From Casuarina equisetifolia (taxonomy: Eukaryota > Streptophyta > Magnoliopsida > Fagales > Casuarinaceae): a stretch of DNA of 64,000 nucleotides. Each line of letters begins with the position of its first letter. The stretch's first letter is position 1. This document shows positions 10,051 to 22,110 of the stretch, piece after piece. The DNA is taken from assembly GCA_028551475.1 (NCBI GenBank), contig CM052357.1, positions 7,549,931 to 7,613,930 of the forward strand, written 5' to 3'. The notes beneath the pieces are model-generated. The model was not told the DNA's origin. It worked only from the letters and a program-made list of their open reading frames with translations, and ran no database searches. The translations under genes were made by a program, and so were the position numbers.

Positions 10051-13000
10051 AACAAATGTGATATCAAAATGGCGAGTACAATAGACGCGGAGAAGAAATA
10101 GAGGTAGGGTGATCTTTGCCATTTAAAATCTCGTTGCCATAGTTTCTTTGTGTTTTATTTTTAATCTATATAATAGCATATACAAGGAAAGCCTGAAAAC
10201 GAGAGGCAAACGAACAAATTTGATAATATTAAAAGTTGAAAGGTAAAAAAAAAAAAAAAAATAATCCGTTAGAGCTGTTTGAGACAGTGGGTTGAAAACC
10301 ATTGCCTCCATCGTTGAACCCCGGGAGAGAGACGTACGGATCTACTGGTTCTTCCAGCCCCAGAACTCGGGTTGACCCGCTTTCTTGATTCCGGGTTGAC
10401 GTGGTTTTTCTTCATGAGAAGCTGGATCTATATGGGCTGGCCCAATTTGTTACGTGCAAAGAACTTGTCCAGCAATTAGATAAAGCCAATTTTCCTTTAT
10501 AAAATATTCTTCATATTGAAGTATATTCCCTTTCAAAAAAAATGTTAAGTAAGACTATTATCCTATCTTTTGCCTCAATTGATATACAAACACTCACAAT
10601 GTATCATGATTTCAAAGTGGCAAAATTGACCACGAATGTGATGTAACCCCAAGTGAACTATAATATATATATATATTTCTATACATTGTACAACCGAAAA
10701 TTTGAAAGTTGAATTTCTCTTGTCCCACCGCCGTGAATATTTTTTTTCTAGTATGAATGTCTTATTATTTTTTATTTTTCTTTACTTTATCTTCGAAGAA
10801 GAGTTGAAAAGTCATGGCAAGGTAGAAGTTGCTTGTAGGGAAAGCGCAGAAGCAGCGTGTGTTCCGGCACATAAACGCTCCATCACCAAATGTCTTCAAC
10901 CAATGGCTAGTCAATGCATAGGACTGCCACAAACACATGGTCATTGCCCCTGGGAAGCCAATTACCTTCACTTGCAAAGCTTCTGGGGAGGAAGGGTAGG
11001 ATGCAGCATGCCAATATAGCGTTTGCTGACTCTTGACTCACTGGGACTATGTTGCATTTGAGCTCCATCAAAATTGTAGAACACAATCATTTTCTTAGTT
11101 AAACCTATTCTATTCGTGGAGTTAAAGAATACGTGAACATATTCTCTGGGGAAGTTCGGCTCTGTGATACTTCGTAAGAAGTTTAAAAAATAAAATATAA
11201 CCAAGGACTTATTTGTTTGATGTGAATGTAAAATTCTATCTATCCATTACATTCTTTTGTTGTTCACTGTTTTCCTAAATCAAATAATCTAAATTTAAAT
11301 AAGCAGATTTGAGAAATTAAAAGTTTGTTATCTTTGTCATTTCACCTATTTATAATATAGACCTTTTCATTTTTTAAAATGTAATCTCATATATCTTATG
11401 TGGTAGTCTTCCAATAATCTTTGAAATCACAATGCTTTTTGTAACTTAAAATGTCCACATATTAGATAAGAGATTGACTTAAATATCTTTTTTCTAGAGT
11501 TGTGCCTCTGAAAAAAGGCCAAAAAAAAAAAAAAAGATGCAGCAAAACAGGTGTCTATTTTCAAAATGTTTTTGCAAATATGAAAGGTAGTTTACTCATC
11601 TCTAAAAGGTTATCTAATCATTATCCTCCTTACTTAAAATTGTTTGAACTACTTCTCATTACTTAAAAATCTCAAGTGCAAGGCATGCCCCTCATGGGCA
11701 CCATTTTTTAATCCAATTTAAAATAAATTTGCAGGTTATATAAGTTATGGAGAATAAGTGACACAAGTGTTAATCAAAGCAAATGAAGTATCATAATTTA
11801 TAATCATTTCTAGAGGATAAAATCCATTCCGGGCAAACTGATAACAAGGTATGCTAGTGGGCATCAAATTAACACACGTAGCCCTTAATTTTGAGGATTT
11901 TTTTTTAATTAATTTGATTGGGGAACATATCGCTTTCTACCTTTTCATCAATTAATATAACTTGCCTTGTTGATGTGAAATAGCCAGTATGTTCTGAGAA
12001 GTGCTGGTATCGAACATAAATGGAGCAAAATTAAAAGATAGTCTTTTTTCTAATATTGAGCTTTTGACTTCCACAAAATCATTGGTCATGGTGTCGTTTC
12101 AGATTATTAAGTAAAAGATGTCTCATCATTAAATCTGATTTTACTCAATTCTCTTATTAAAAATTGAAAATTAGTACATGACTTTTTATCTAACCAATGA
12201 AAAGCTCACGGGACTAAAGATCTTTAATTACATTGGAAGATCACGCGTCCATCGACAGCTTTGGGAGTTAACATTAACGTTTGTCTCGCATTTTAACTAT
12301 TGATATTAGGTGTGATATTTAATTACATTGGAGGACCAAAAAGCAAGCACGCGTGGTCACCCCACATTGAATAACGTGGGTGGTCACAAAGAACCTTTTA
12401 CAGGCATTTGAGAAAGAGAGGGAGAGAGAGAGAATGGATTATGATTGAAAATCTTTGCTTATTTTTGTATAAATTATTCGCATATACTCTTACATCTACC
12501 TGTTACTAGTACTAGAAAATTTTAGTTTTGTCCAATACTCCCGTTAGCGTTATTGAAATTTGTTTTGATTATGAAATTATTTTGATTTTATGGATGAATA
12601 AAGTAATATGTATATTTAAGAGTAAGGACGAAGTACTAAATTTTTTTATATAAATGTAAAATAGTAATTCACCAATTAGATTTTTCTTACATTACTTATA
12701 AGTACAAAGGTAAAAGAGTTTATCTAAAACAAATTATGCAAGAGTTGTTCTAGCGATGAAGAAAAGGATTTAGAAAAAGAAACTATAATGATTTTCTAGT
12801 GTAAGAAAATCTTGAAATAAAATAATATACAAATATCCAACGTATTCTTGATATTGGTTATATGTGTGTTTCTTCCAATATGAAAACTCATTACCTCTAA
12901 CAAAACTACTACGCCAACTATTATAAATAATATCATTTAAACGGTCATAAAAGATGTCTTTTAAAGAAAATATCTCTTCAACCAGAAAGTTAAATAAAAG

Positions 13001-14440
13001 ACATTAATTATCTCGAAAAGTAAAAAGAGATGCTTAACCTTAAAGATTATATTTGTGACAAATGACTTATTCGTTTCTTTGACATAAATATAAAACTTAA
13101 TTGATTATTTAAAGTCTTTTGCCTATCAAAATATTTTCCTTTAAGCAAATATTGAAATATTTGTCCATCAAAATTATTTACTCCTCACCTTCAGCAATGA
13201 AAATCACTTAGACCGATTCTCATTTTTTCGTTTTTACTTCCCTTACATGCTTTTTTTATTCTTCAAGTCCAAAACGTACGCATCCCTCGGGGAGAAGAAT
13301 CTACAAAAGTTAAATAATAAATAATAAATAATAAATAATAAATTCTATGCAAGTAAATATAATTCAGTAAGTCAAATTTTTTATATTTTACATAAATATA
13401 AAATTTCGAAAAACTTTAAGTTTGCACTTGCAGACGAACGCCCATAAGATTTTGGGGGAAAAAAAAGTTAATGACTTCTTGTCATGAAGTAGTTTTGAAA
13501 TAATCGTAATTAGTACTTTATGGATTTAATAAAATCTTACTTAACTAAGATAAACGCAAAGAAAATTTTTGGTTTTGTGTAATGTGTTTTACTACTAAGT
13601 CTCGTTAATGACTTAGTGCCATGAAATAGTTTTTAAATAATATTAATTCTTAACAATTGAGGGAATAAAATTTTACTTAATAAAGATAATTTTTAACACA
13701 TTTTTTGGTTTTATGTAATGTGTACTTACTACACAATATCATTATTTTCTCAACAAAAAGATACATAATTGCTGTGAAATCCCCGGTTTGTGCAATGGAC
13801 TGAGATTGTATCATTCATTTATGGTGCTATGAACAAATAGTAGTCTTGGTACTTCAACTTTTTTGGTTTCTCACTCCAAACCAATTTAGTAACAAAAATT
13901 TATTTCTTGGTAATCATTAGCTTTACGATACTAACAACTATAACAGGGTTGAAGTTTTAATAATAACATTGTTTTAATACACACTTGCTGCTAATATTTT
14001 ATACAATTTCATGTAAGTTTTTTCATTGGTTATATTTCATGCTTTTTTTTTCTTTACGTTTATGTTTCAAAAGTGATTAAACAAGCATTGTGAGAAAAAG
14101 CTCTTTTGTGACTAAAAATAAAACTGTTTTGTCTTTTAAATTCTTTTGTTGATATTTTTTTTACTTCAACCCAAAACTCAAAGAGCGGGAAAATAAGAAA
14201 TACAAAAATTTGTTCTCTTTGCTATTTACCGGACTACAATGTAGCCTTTTTAATATATATATATATAATACATATGCTTTATATGGAGATTCGAACAAAA
14301 ATTGCTTTATATGATATTTTGTTATTCCCTTGCAATGATAGAATTAATTGTAAATATCAATACCTAAAGTTATGATTACAATTTTGTTAATTGATATAAC
14401 TTATGGAGGTCGGCAAGTTCTTTTTGGAATTGTTGATATC
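10051..14440. other. AT-rich, no recognisable gene
   Basis: No coding family is recognised on either strand. The 10702-11019 forward frame and its antisense counterpart match nothing I know. The segment at about 12340-12520 is a diverged relative of the upstream blocks at 1.3-1.6 kb and 4.3-4.6 kb. A short AAATAAT-type microsatellite lies at about 13312-13341. Confidence 0.5.
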
Positions 14441-14449
14441 CTGAGAGGA

Positions 14450-14850
14450 AGAAAATACTATTCAATTTGATCACTTTTCAAGGTAAACTCGGCCTGATCA
14501 CATGACTAGTCAATTGCATCAGAGCACAGCTTTCAAGTTCTGAGAAGACATAAAGAAAGTTTTAAAATCCCTAAAACTTTATTATTTTCCTCCTTTGTTT
14601 TGGTTGGAGAGAATGAAGTTGAATTCAATAAATGACAGGGTCTTTTCCGATCACCCAGTGAAGAGAGAGTTTCAACATTAGATCAAACGTAGGCAAGTAT
14701 ATTTTTAAAAATTATTTCTTTTATTTTTATTTAATATATGATGTTAAATTGAAAAGAGACCAAAATTTGTTTGTTTATTTTTATATATTTAATAAAAATT
14801 TCATAAAAGAGACACTTTGTTGGAACGCCAAACGGCGGGACACATTGTTT
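14450..14850. repeat. diverged copy of module M
   Basis: Contains the order TTTGATCACTTTTCAAGG, a GATCACATG segment, TTCAAGTTCTGAGAAGACAT, and near the end AAGAGACACTTTGTTGGAACG followed by CCAAACGG. This parallels the better-conserved modules at 2.1-2.8, 16.6-17.6 and 18.2-19.05 kb. Confidence 0.55.
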
Positions 14851-16039
14851 TATCATGTTAATTGAAGCTTATGACATTTTTTAGATCTAAAGACAAGCAT
14901 GAGAAGAAGAGTGGGTCTAGATGGTATCATAAACTTAACACACAAGCAGGGCTTAATATTATAGAGCAAAACACGGCAAAGACTCGATGGAGTCATAGGT
15001 CCCTTAGGTTACATATTTATTAGCAGGTATTAGTCCTACTTTAGTCATTACATACAAACTTAGCAACCAAGATTTAAACGTCATTAATTACAAAGGTCAT
15101 CTCCTTGACAGTCGGTGAAGCAGCAAATATACATGGTTTCTTGGAAGCTGCCTGAGTGTCTTCTTCATAGTCTACACCATTGGATGTGCCACTTCCAGTT
15201 TTGCATGCTGGTGTATCCAACATGGATCAAGGTCCTCCTCGATGATGGCTTTCCCTTTCTCCCTTCTGTCATGTGCTCTCACATATGCGGACGGTGCAGT
15301 GTGCTGGTTGTTGCTGGTACTTTCAGATTGCTGCGCTGCTTTGGTAATCGGTGCATGCAGAGACTTCTTTGTCTCGTCTAACAGCATGGGTCCCGATCCA
15401 ATTCTTAAGGTTGTGCTTGATTGAGCTACCTTCCAATTTATTAATTATAGAGAAGAGTCGGCAGATTCTACACGGGAGTGGTACTATAGCAAAAGAAAGC
15501 GACAACTAAAAATGCAAGTTGAATGCACAGAATTTTCAAATTTGATCGTTTTCAGGACAAGATTCAGCTCGATCACATGGACAATGCAATATTTAATTTT
15601 GCATATATTCAAGTACCGAGGAGGTAAAAATTGAAGTTCTGAAAAAATTCCCCTTTACTGTTTTCTTTTGCTCTTTTTCTTTCTTATGGAGAATCGAGGC
15701 TGAGTTACTGAGCTTATTTGCCTTCACTAAAATAATTAACAGCGATTTGCCTTGCTGATCTCAAGGCTTTTTATGTATATTAAAAAATTTATTTTTAAAA
15801 ATTAATTTCTACAGAGGAAGACGTCTTACATATAAAAAAAATAATTTATTGGTTGAATCTTCCTCAAAAATGATTTTTCCGTCACTTCCAGTGCTGAAAG
15901 TTAATTAGACCTCTTCGGATAGCGTTTTTGGTTTTTTTTTTTTTTTTAATGCTGTTTTCAAGTTCGTAGATGCTACAATGTTAAGATGATATTTTAGAAC
16001 TTATTGAGACAAGCATACACCGGGAAATTATGGGCACTA
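14851..16039. other. intermodule sequence with one coding-like antisense stretch
   Basis: About 1.2 kb that holds another partial module M relative (about 15440-15650, with the phrase CAAGATTCAGCTCGATCACA). On the minus strand at 15172-15387 a frame of 71 codons appears to continue in another frame down to about 15090, as a gene with one frameshift would. The product is not recognised, and I do not annotate it as a gene. Confidence 0.4.
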
Positions 16040-17630
16040 TGTTACCTCTCTTATTATTTATTATAACTAGCTTGATTCATCTTAAAGAGCTAGAAGAGTT
16101 CGCAGGAAGTGCTATTACAGTACAGGAGAGTAATATTTAAGACAAGTAACATTCAAGTTTATGAGGCTGTATATATTAAAGTTCCAAGGAGATAAAGACA
16201 ATTTTAAATTCTTTTGCCTGTCATTTTCCTTTGCAAATTAGAATGCAACTTCCAAATTTGATCATTTTCGAAGACCTATTTATGCATTTAAGACTTATTT
16301 TTAAAATTTAGATTTTAATATTTTGTATTTTTAAAATTAATTTCTCGGAGGAAAAGACATCTTCATCTTTGCACTATTTTGGTAGACGCTTTTTTTTTTT
16401 TTTGGCTTTAATGAATGGGAGAATTAATTGAATCTTCCTTAAAAATGATTTTCCCGTCATTTTCAGCCAGTAAACGTTAGTTGAACCTCTTCAGATGGCC
16501 TTTTTGCTCTTATTTTTCTATTTTGTAAAGTTCGTTGATGCCACAAATTTAAGATGCTTTTTCAGAACAACCGGAATCAAGCATGCACATGATATCATGG
16601 GCATTATCTGCCCCTTTTATGAACTTAACTCATTGATCTCCGAAAGCCAGCAGATTCCGCACGAAGGGGGGATTTTCAAGGCGAGATTCAATCGATCACA
16701 TGGACTGTAATAGTTAATTCTACAAATACTCGAGTTTCGAGGACTGAAAATTGAGTTTTAAATATCTCCCTTTTGTCTTTGTCTTCTTTTTTTAAAGAAT
16801 TGAGCTTATTCGGTTTTAAAGGCATCGTTGACATCAGATTGTTGATCTCGAAAAATTTGCATCGTGGATCCCAAAAGGCCGGCGGATTCTTTGCAGAAGT
16901 GCACGTTGATCGCCTGGAAGTACCCAATTTGATCAGTTTTAAAAGGCATTGTCGATCTAAAAATCATGGATCTCTAAAATTTGCAGCGTTGAACTCCAAT
17001 GGTCGGCGGATTCTTCCCAGAAGTGTAGGGTCGCACAGGAAAAGAGGAATATGACAGATTAAAAAAGGCAAATTCAACGGCTGGAGCCACTCTATTTGAT
17101 CGGTTTTCGAGGCCATGATCTACTGGGCAAGTAATTTCCACTGCGACTGACTGCATGTATTCAAGTTCTGTAATTATGTAAATGAAATTTTAAAATTTTC
17201 ATTTTTTTAATTTTTCTTCATCTCTTACTTCGATATAATCTCGTGAAATCATTAATGATGGAGTCGTTAAGAATCACCAAGGAGAATCGATAACATTTAA
17301 TTGTTTATTTTGATGTTAATCATCTTCCCAAACTACAATAATTTATGCGGATTTGTGTGCTTATAATGGTTTTTAAGTTTCAAATAATTTTAATAAAATA
17401 AAAGAAGATTCGAGAATTAACTTTGCTTCAAAGTTGTTCTTGACTATTAGTATTTAATGCTTTTTTTTTTTAATTTGGCTTCAGTTTAATCTTTTTAATT
17501 AGTCGAATCTTCACTGACATAGAATTTTTGGAACTTTGAATGATGATAATAAATTAAGAGACACTTTCTTGGAGTGCCAAACAGATCATATGGAGCTTAC
17601 AATTTTTTAAAAATAAAGATTATTGTAAAT
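16040..17630. repeat. tandem module, unit 1 (about 1.6 kb)
   Basis: Direct repeat with 17660-19070. The left part (16040-16400) matches 17660-18000, with landmarks CAGTACAGGAGAGTAATATT and AAGACAAGTAACATTCAAG. The middle (16640-17045) matches 18155-18640, and the right part (17155-17610) matches 18650-19050 and 2390-2840. No conserved reading frame runs through the units, so they look non-coding. Confidence 0.75.
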
Positions 17631-17659
17631 GTAAAATTCACCTTCGCACTATTTTCCCC

Positions 17660-19070
17660 ATCTTATTAATTATTATTACTTGCTTAGTTCATCTTAAAGA
17701 GCAGAAGAGTCTACAGGAAATGCTATTATAGTACAGGAAAGTAATATTTAAGACAAGTAACATTCAAGTTTATAAAACTACGTACACTCAAAGTCTTAAA
17801 ATCTTTTGCATGTCATGTTCCTTTGCAAGTTAGAATGCAACTTCCATCTTTGATCGTTTTTCAAGACCTACTTAAGCATTTAAGACTTATTTTTAGAATT
17901 TAGAACTTAATATTTCATATATTTTTGAAAGTTAATCTCTTGGAGGAAGACATCTTATATTAGAAATGTAAAATTCACCTTCGCACTATTCAATAGCTTT
18001 CTTGCTTTTATATTTTTTATTGTAAAGCTTTTTGATGCTACAATTTTTAACATAATCTTTTTTTTAAGAACAACTGGCATCAAGCGTGCACATGATGTCA
18101 TGGACACTATCTTCTCTTTTTATTAATCACTATAACTTACCTCGTTCATCTCAAAAAGCCAGCAGATTCCGCATGAAACGGAGAAAAGCGACAACTAAAG
18201 AGGCAAGATAAACGCATTATAACTTTTAAGCTTTATCATATTCGAGGCGAGATTCAACTCGATCACATAAACTGTAATGGTCAATTCTGCATAAATTCGA
18301 GTTCCGAGGACCCAAAATGGAGTTTTAAATATCTCACTTTTGTCATTTTTCTGTGCTCAGTTTCTACTTTTCTAAAGAGTCGAGCCTACGACGATTGTTG
18401 ATGCCAGAATTGTTGATCTCAAAAGACCGGCAGATTCTTTGCAGAAGTGCCGTTGTCGCAACGAAGGAAAATGAGCGCCGGCAACGGACGTTGATCGCTT
18501 GGAAGTACTCAATTTGATAAGTTTTAAAGGCATTGTCCGTCTAAAAAAGTGGATCTCAAAAACTTGCATCGTTAATATCAAAAGGCTGGCGGATTCTTCC
18601 CTCGAGCCACTCCATTGGATTGATCTACTGGCCAAGAAATTTTCAATGCCACTGACTGCACGTATTCAAGTTCTCTAAATTTTCTCAGTTTTTCAACTTT
18701 CCTTCGTTTCTTGTTTCTATAGAATCTCTGGAAACCATTAATGATGGAGTCGTTTCAAGTCGCCGAGGAGAATCGATAACGTTTAATAGTTTATTTTTAA
18801 TATGTTAATCAGCTTTTCTAGCTGCAACGGTATATTCTGATTTATGTTGTTATAATGGTTTTTAAGTTTCAAATAATTTTGATGATTATATAAGAGGCAA
18901 CCCACGGTTAGTCTTGCAGAGTTGGTATTTATTTTTTCTTCAGAGTTTTTTTTTTTTTAATTTTGCTTCAGTTTAATTTCTTTAATAAACCGAATTACGA
19001 GAAGCTTTCTTAGAGTGCCAAACAGATCATATGGAGCATACAATTTTTTTAAAATAATAATAATTACTTA
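17660..19070. repeat. tandem module, unit 2 (about 1.4 kb)
   Basis: Second unit of the direct tandem repeat that starts at 16040. It has small insertions and deletions against unit 1. Its last 600 bases and the following tail are the closest relatives of 2080-3400, so this unit belongs to the left part of the second DC1-LSD1 cassette. Confidence 0.75.
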
Positions 19071-19610
19071 TAGTACTAAATTATGGTTACATACTATAAT
19101 AAAAACATAATACTACCAATTATAAATTAAAAGTAATTTATCAAAATATTACGGTTAAAACAAAAATGGTTATTTATTAGTTATTTATTCAATTTTACAA
19201 AACCAATAAATACTAATAAAAAGAAAATATCGTTAGCATAAGAAATAAAAATTATAGTTAGCGTTTCCAAAAAAATTTAGAAGTAAAAAACTTGATTTTA
19301 TTTCATCACATGCTCTAATACATTATTAATCTATATTGCACTCATCTACTTTCATGATTTTGGAATTTAGAAGTTATAATGAGAAAAACAAAACAGACCT
19401 TATAGTTAAAAAATTTTACAATAATTTATTATAATATTTAAAATTACGAGATATTTGATGAGCTGTTTTTATTCAGCCTATTGCGTTTATGGATAAAGTG
19501 TGAGTAATTAATGCATGTACAATCACGTGCCATTGAACCGGGTCTAAAGAGCTTGGGAGTTGGGCTTCGAAGTAATTAACCATCAGCTGTTAGTTTCATT
19601 TTTTTTTTTT
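19071..19610. repeat. cassette 2 tail in front of DC1 copy
   Basis: Matches 2850-3400 throughout, ending in GCCATTGAACCGGGTCTAAA and GGGAGTTGGGCTTCGAAGTA. In this cassette the tail is followed almost at once by the DC1 5' leader (from 19680). In cassette 1 about 1.7 kb of other repeats lie between the two. Confidence 0.75.
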
Positions 19611-19630
19611 TTTTATTTCTAGCTGATGGT
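19579..19630. repeat. 10-bp inverted repeat around a poly-T loop
   Basis: ACCATCAGCT at 19579-19588 and its exact reverse complement AGCTGATGGT at 19621-19630 enclose 32 mostly T bases. It sits at the join between the cassette tail and the DC1 leader. The right arm is absent from cassette 1. Confidence 0.6.
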
Positions 19631-19785
19631 AGAGCTGGCCGATTCTTTGGACCCATCTCAGGGTTTTGGAACTTTTTAAAAATAAAAAGGGCTAATTGTA
19701 AGCGACCTTCTTCTTCCGTCTGAATTCTAATCATCATCTTTGAGTGTGTTGGTTGATTGTGTGTGTGTAAAAGTTGGAGCCAGAG

Positions 19786-21652
19786 ATGGAGTCATAGAGG
19801 AAGCCAGAGACGGAGTCTGAGATGGAGCCAGAGATGAAGATCGGAGATCTCAGTCCATGGCATCACTTGATCTTTGTAGAAGAGCTGGCGGATGAAGCTG
19901 AGTGCTTTCTGTGCTGGATGCAAGCATTGGGTCCCGTCTACAAATGCTTGGAATGCCATTTTATCCAACATAAATCTTGCCCACCAATCGAATTTGATTG
20001 GGAGGAGTCGATGAAATTCCATTACGGTGAGAAAAGACATCACTTGATCTTGGTTGAAGAGGTGGAGAATAACGGAGAGGAGGAAGTTTGCGATGGATGC
20101 GAGAAAGCATTGTCTACTACCCCGGCCTACAAATGCTCCGTTCCTGAATGCTCCTTCCTCTTTCACCACTCATGCGCCCAGCTTCCGCACGTGGCACATC
20201 ACCCCACGCATCAAGCCTACATGCTTACCCTCCGAAGTGCAAGGTATTTCGAAAATCCCAAATACCGTTTTTCCTGGTCCAGGAATATTATAATGGGAAG
20301 CGAAGGAAAAAAATGCAATTTTTGCGTCAAAACCAGTAAACACCTTGTCTACGGTTGTGAACCTTTCAATTTTTACCTCCATATCAAATGTTTACCACTT
20401 TGGAAAAGTAGTTATTACGGCCGCCACGAACACAGAGTTTTCACCAGAGTGATCGACTACCCGTTCACTTGCCAAGCTTGTGGGGAGGAAAGTCAGTCTG
20501 CCGCCTACACGTGTGATATCTGCCGACTTATGATGGACAGAAGTTGTTGTGATTTTTCACACTCCATCCAAACCAGAAGACATGGTCATTATCTCACTTT
20601 CACCCATTCTGTTCGACAAATCAACAAACAAGACAGAATATTCTGTAGGGTTTGTCGCAAACAGGTGAATACAAAGTATGGAGCCTATTATTGTGTGAAA
20701 TGCGGCTACATTCTTCATCTAAAGTGCGCTAGATGGTATGAGGACAGGGATGCAACAATTAATGAGTCGGTGCCTGGGGAGTGTGATGAGCACACTAAGT
20801 ATTTAGTCGAGGGGTTGGAGGCAATGGAGGGTGAAAGATTTGATGGACCTGAAAAGATCAAACATTTCAACCATCCAGAACATGACCTACTCCTAAAACA
20901 TGAAGAGCCCGGGTATGACAAACGATGCGAGGCATGTATGCGGTTTATATTCTTTGTCCCATATTATGGTTGTGTGGAGTGTAAATTCTTCTTGCATTCA
21001 AGATGTGGTGAATTACCCATGACAATTACACGACGGTTATTTCATGAACATCCACTCACCCTCTGTTCCCAGACACCATCTCGGGAAGAGATCCTTTGTT
21101 GTGTTGGCTGTTATGTTAGACGTGATGGCTACAGTTATAAATGTGAGAAGTGTGATTTCTTTCAGTTAGATGTTTATTGTGGTTTGATTCCAGAAGCTGT
21201 TCCACGTAGTCTTCATGAGCACCCCCTCTTTCTTGTTGACGAAGCCAACCAGCGTGGAAGTTGCAATAATTGCGAGACGTCTTATGTGAGTTACATTTGC
21301 AGCAACGATTGCGAGTTCAGTTTGTGTTTGGAATGCATCACTATTCCACCTTACGTCAAGTATCGGTATCATTCACATCGAGGAAAGAAAACCAAAAGAT
21401 TGGTTTTATTGGTGCAAAGAATGTGACTTTACCGTACATCGCAATTGCATGCTAAAAGGCAATTTCAAAGACTATGGGCATTATGTCAGTGAAGACCATG
21501 AGCATCCTTTGTTTTTTGTGCAAAAGACAGAAGATTCTTCATGTGTTTCATGTGGCCGGCCCTTTAACTATAGGGCGGTGGAATTCTCGACGCTAGCAGG
21601 GGAATGTAGACAATGTAAGTTTGTTATTCACAGAAGCTGTCAATACGAGTAG
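19786..21652 (+). pseudogene. DC1 domain gene, disrupted second copy
   Basis: Very close paralogue of the DC1 gene at 5223. The ATG matching its start (19786) is followed by TAG as the fourth codon (19795-19797), where the intact copy has GAG. The next in-frame ATG is at 19822 and opens 534 codons to 21426 containing eight good DC1 units. There a 59-nt stretch (matching 6928-6986) is missing after 21379, which shifts the frame. The product gains a short unrelated tail ending LVLLVQRM. The last two DC1 units persist in the other frame at 21380-21652, ending at a stop codon. The acidic N-terminal repeats are also mostly gone. A truncated 534-residue protein is still possible, so gene fragment is an alternative to pseudogene. 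Confidence 0.85.
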
Positions 21653-22110
21653 TCCATCACTCTGGTGAAAACAAAAAAACATTTTTGCTATTGTTAGCAA
21701 TTATCTCATTATATATGCTTTTTGTTCATCATATATTGAGAAGGGTTGTAATTCATTTTTTTCCTTGTTTTTTATATATTATTCATGTATGTGTAATATC
21801 TACTTGCCAATGGTATTAGAAAAAATTTGTTTCACCCCATTCCAAGTTCCGTAACTCTTTATAGTTTTTATTTGGCAAACGAAAAATAGCTTGTGTTGGA
21901 TTTTCCATTGATAGCTTGGCAAATGTAGATAATATCAACAAGTATTACTTAGTGCATGATCAAAATTATCCCTATCATTTATTAATGATTGTAAATCAAG
22001 TAATAGAAAATCATGAGAAGTAAATTAGGAGACATTAAATTATTTTGAGGTAAATGAAATACAAGTTTTATATTAACTAAAATGAGATATTATAAAATAG
22101 TATAACATTT
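21653..22110. repeat. 3' flank of DC1 copy 2
   Basis: Matches 7293-7750 with few differences. Similarity ends at 22110, where the other cassette jumps to LSD1 exon 4. Confidence 0.75.

Noticed and set aside
21370-21390. A possible intron explaining the frame break in DC1 copy 2
   Set aside because: The break is a missing 59 bases relative to the intact copy. No extra sequence with GT-AG ends is present to splice out.
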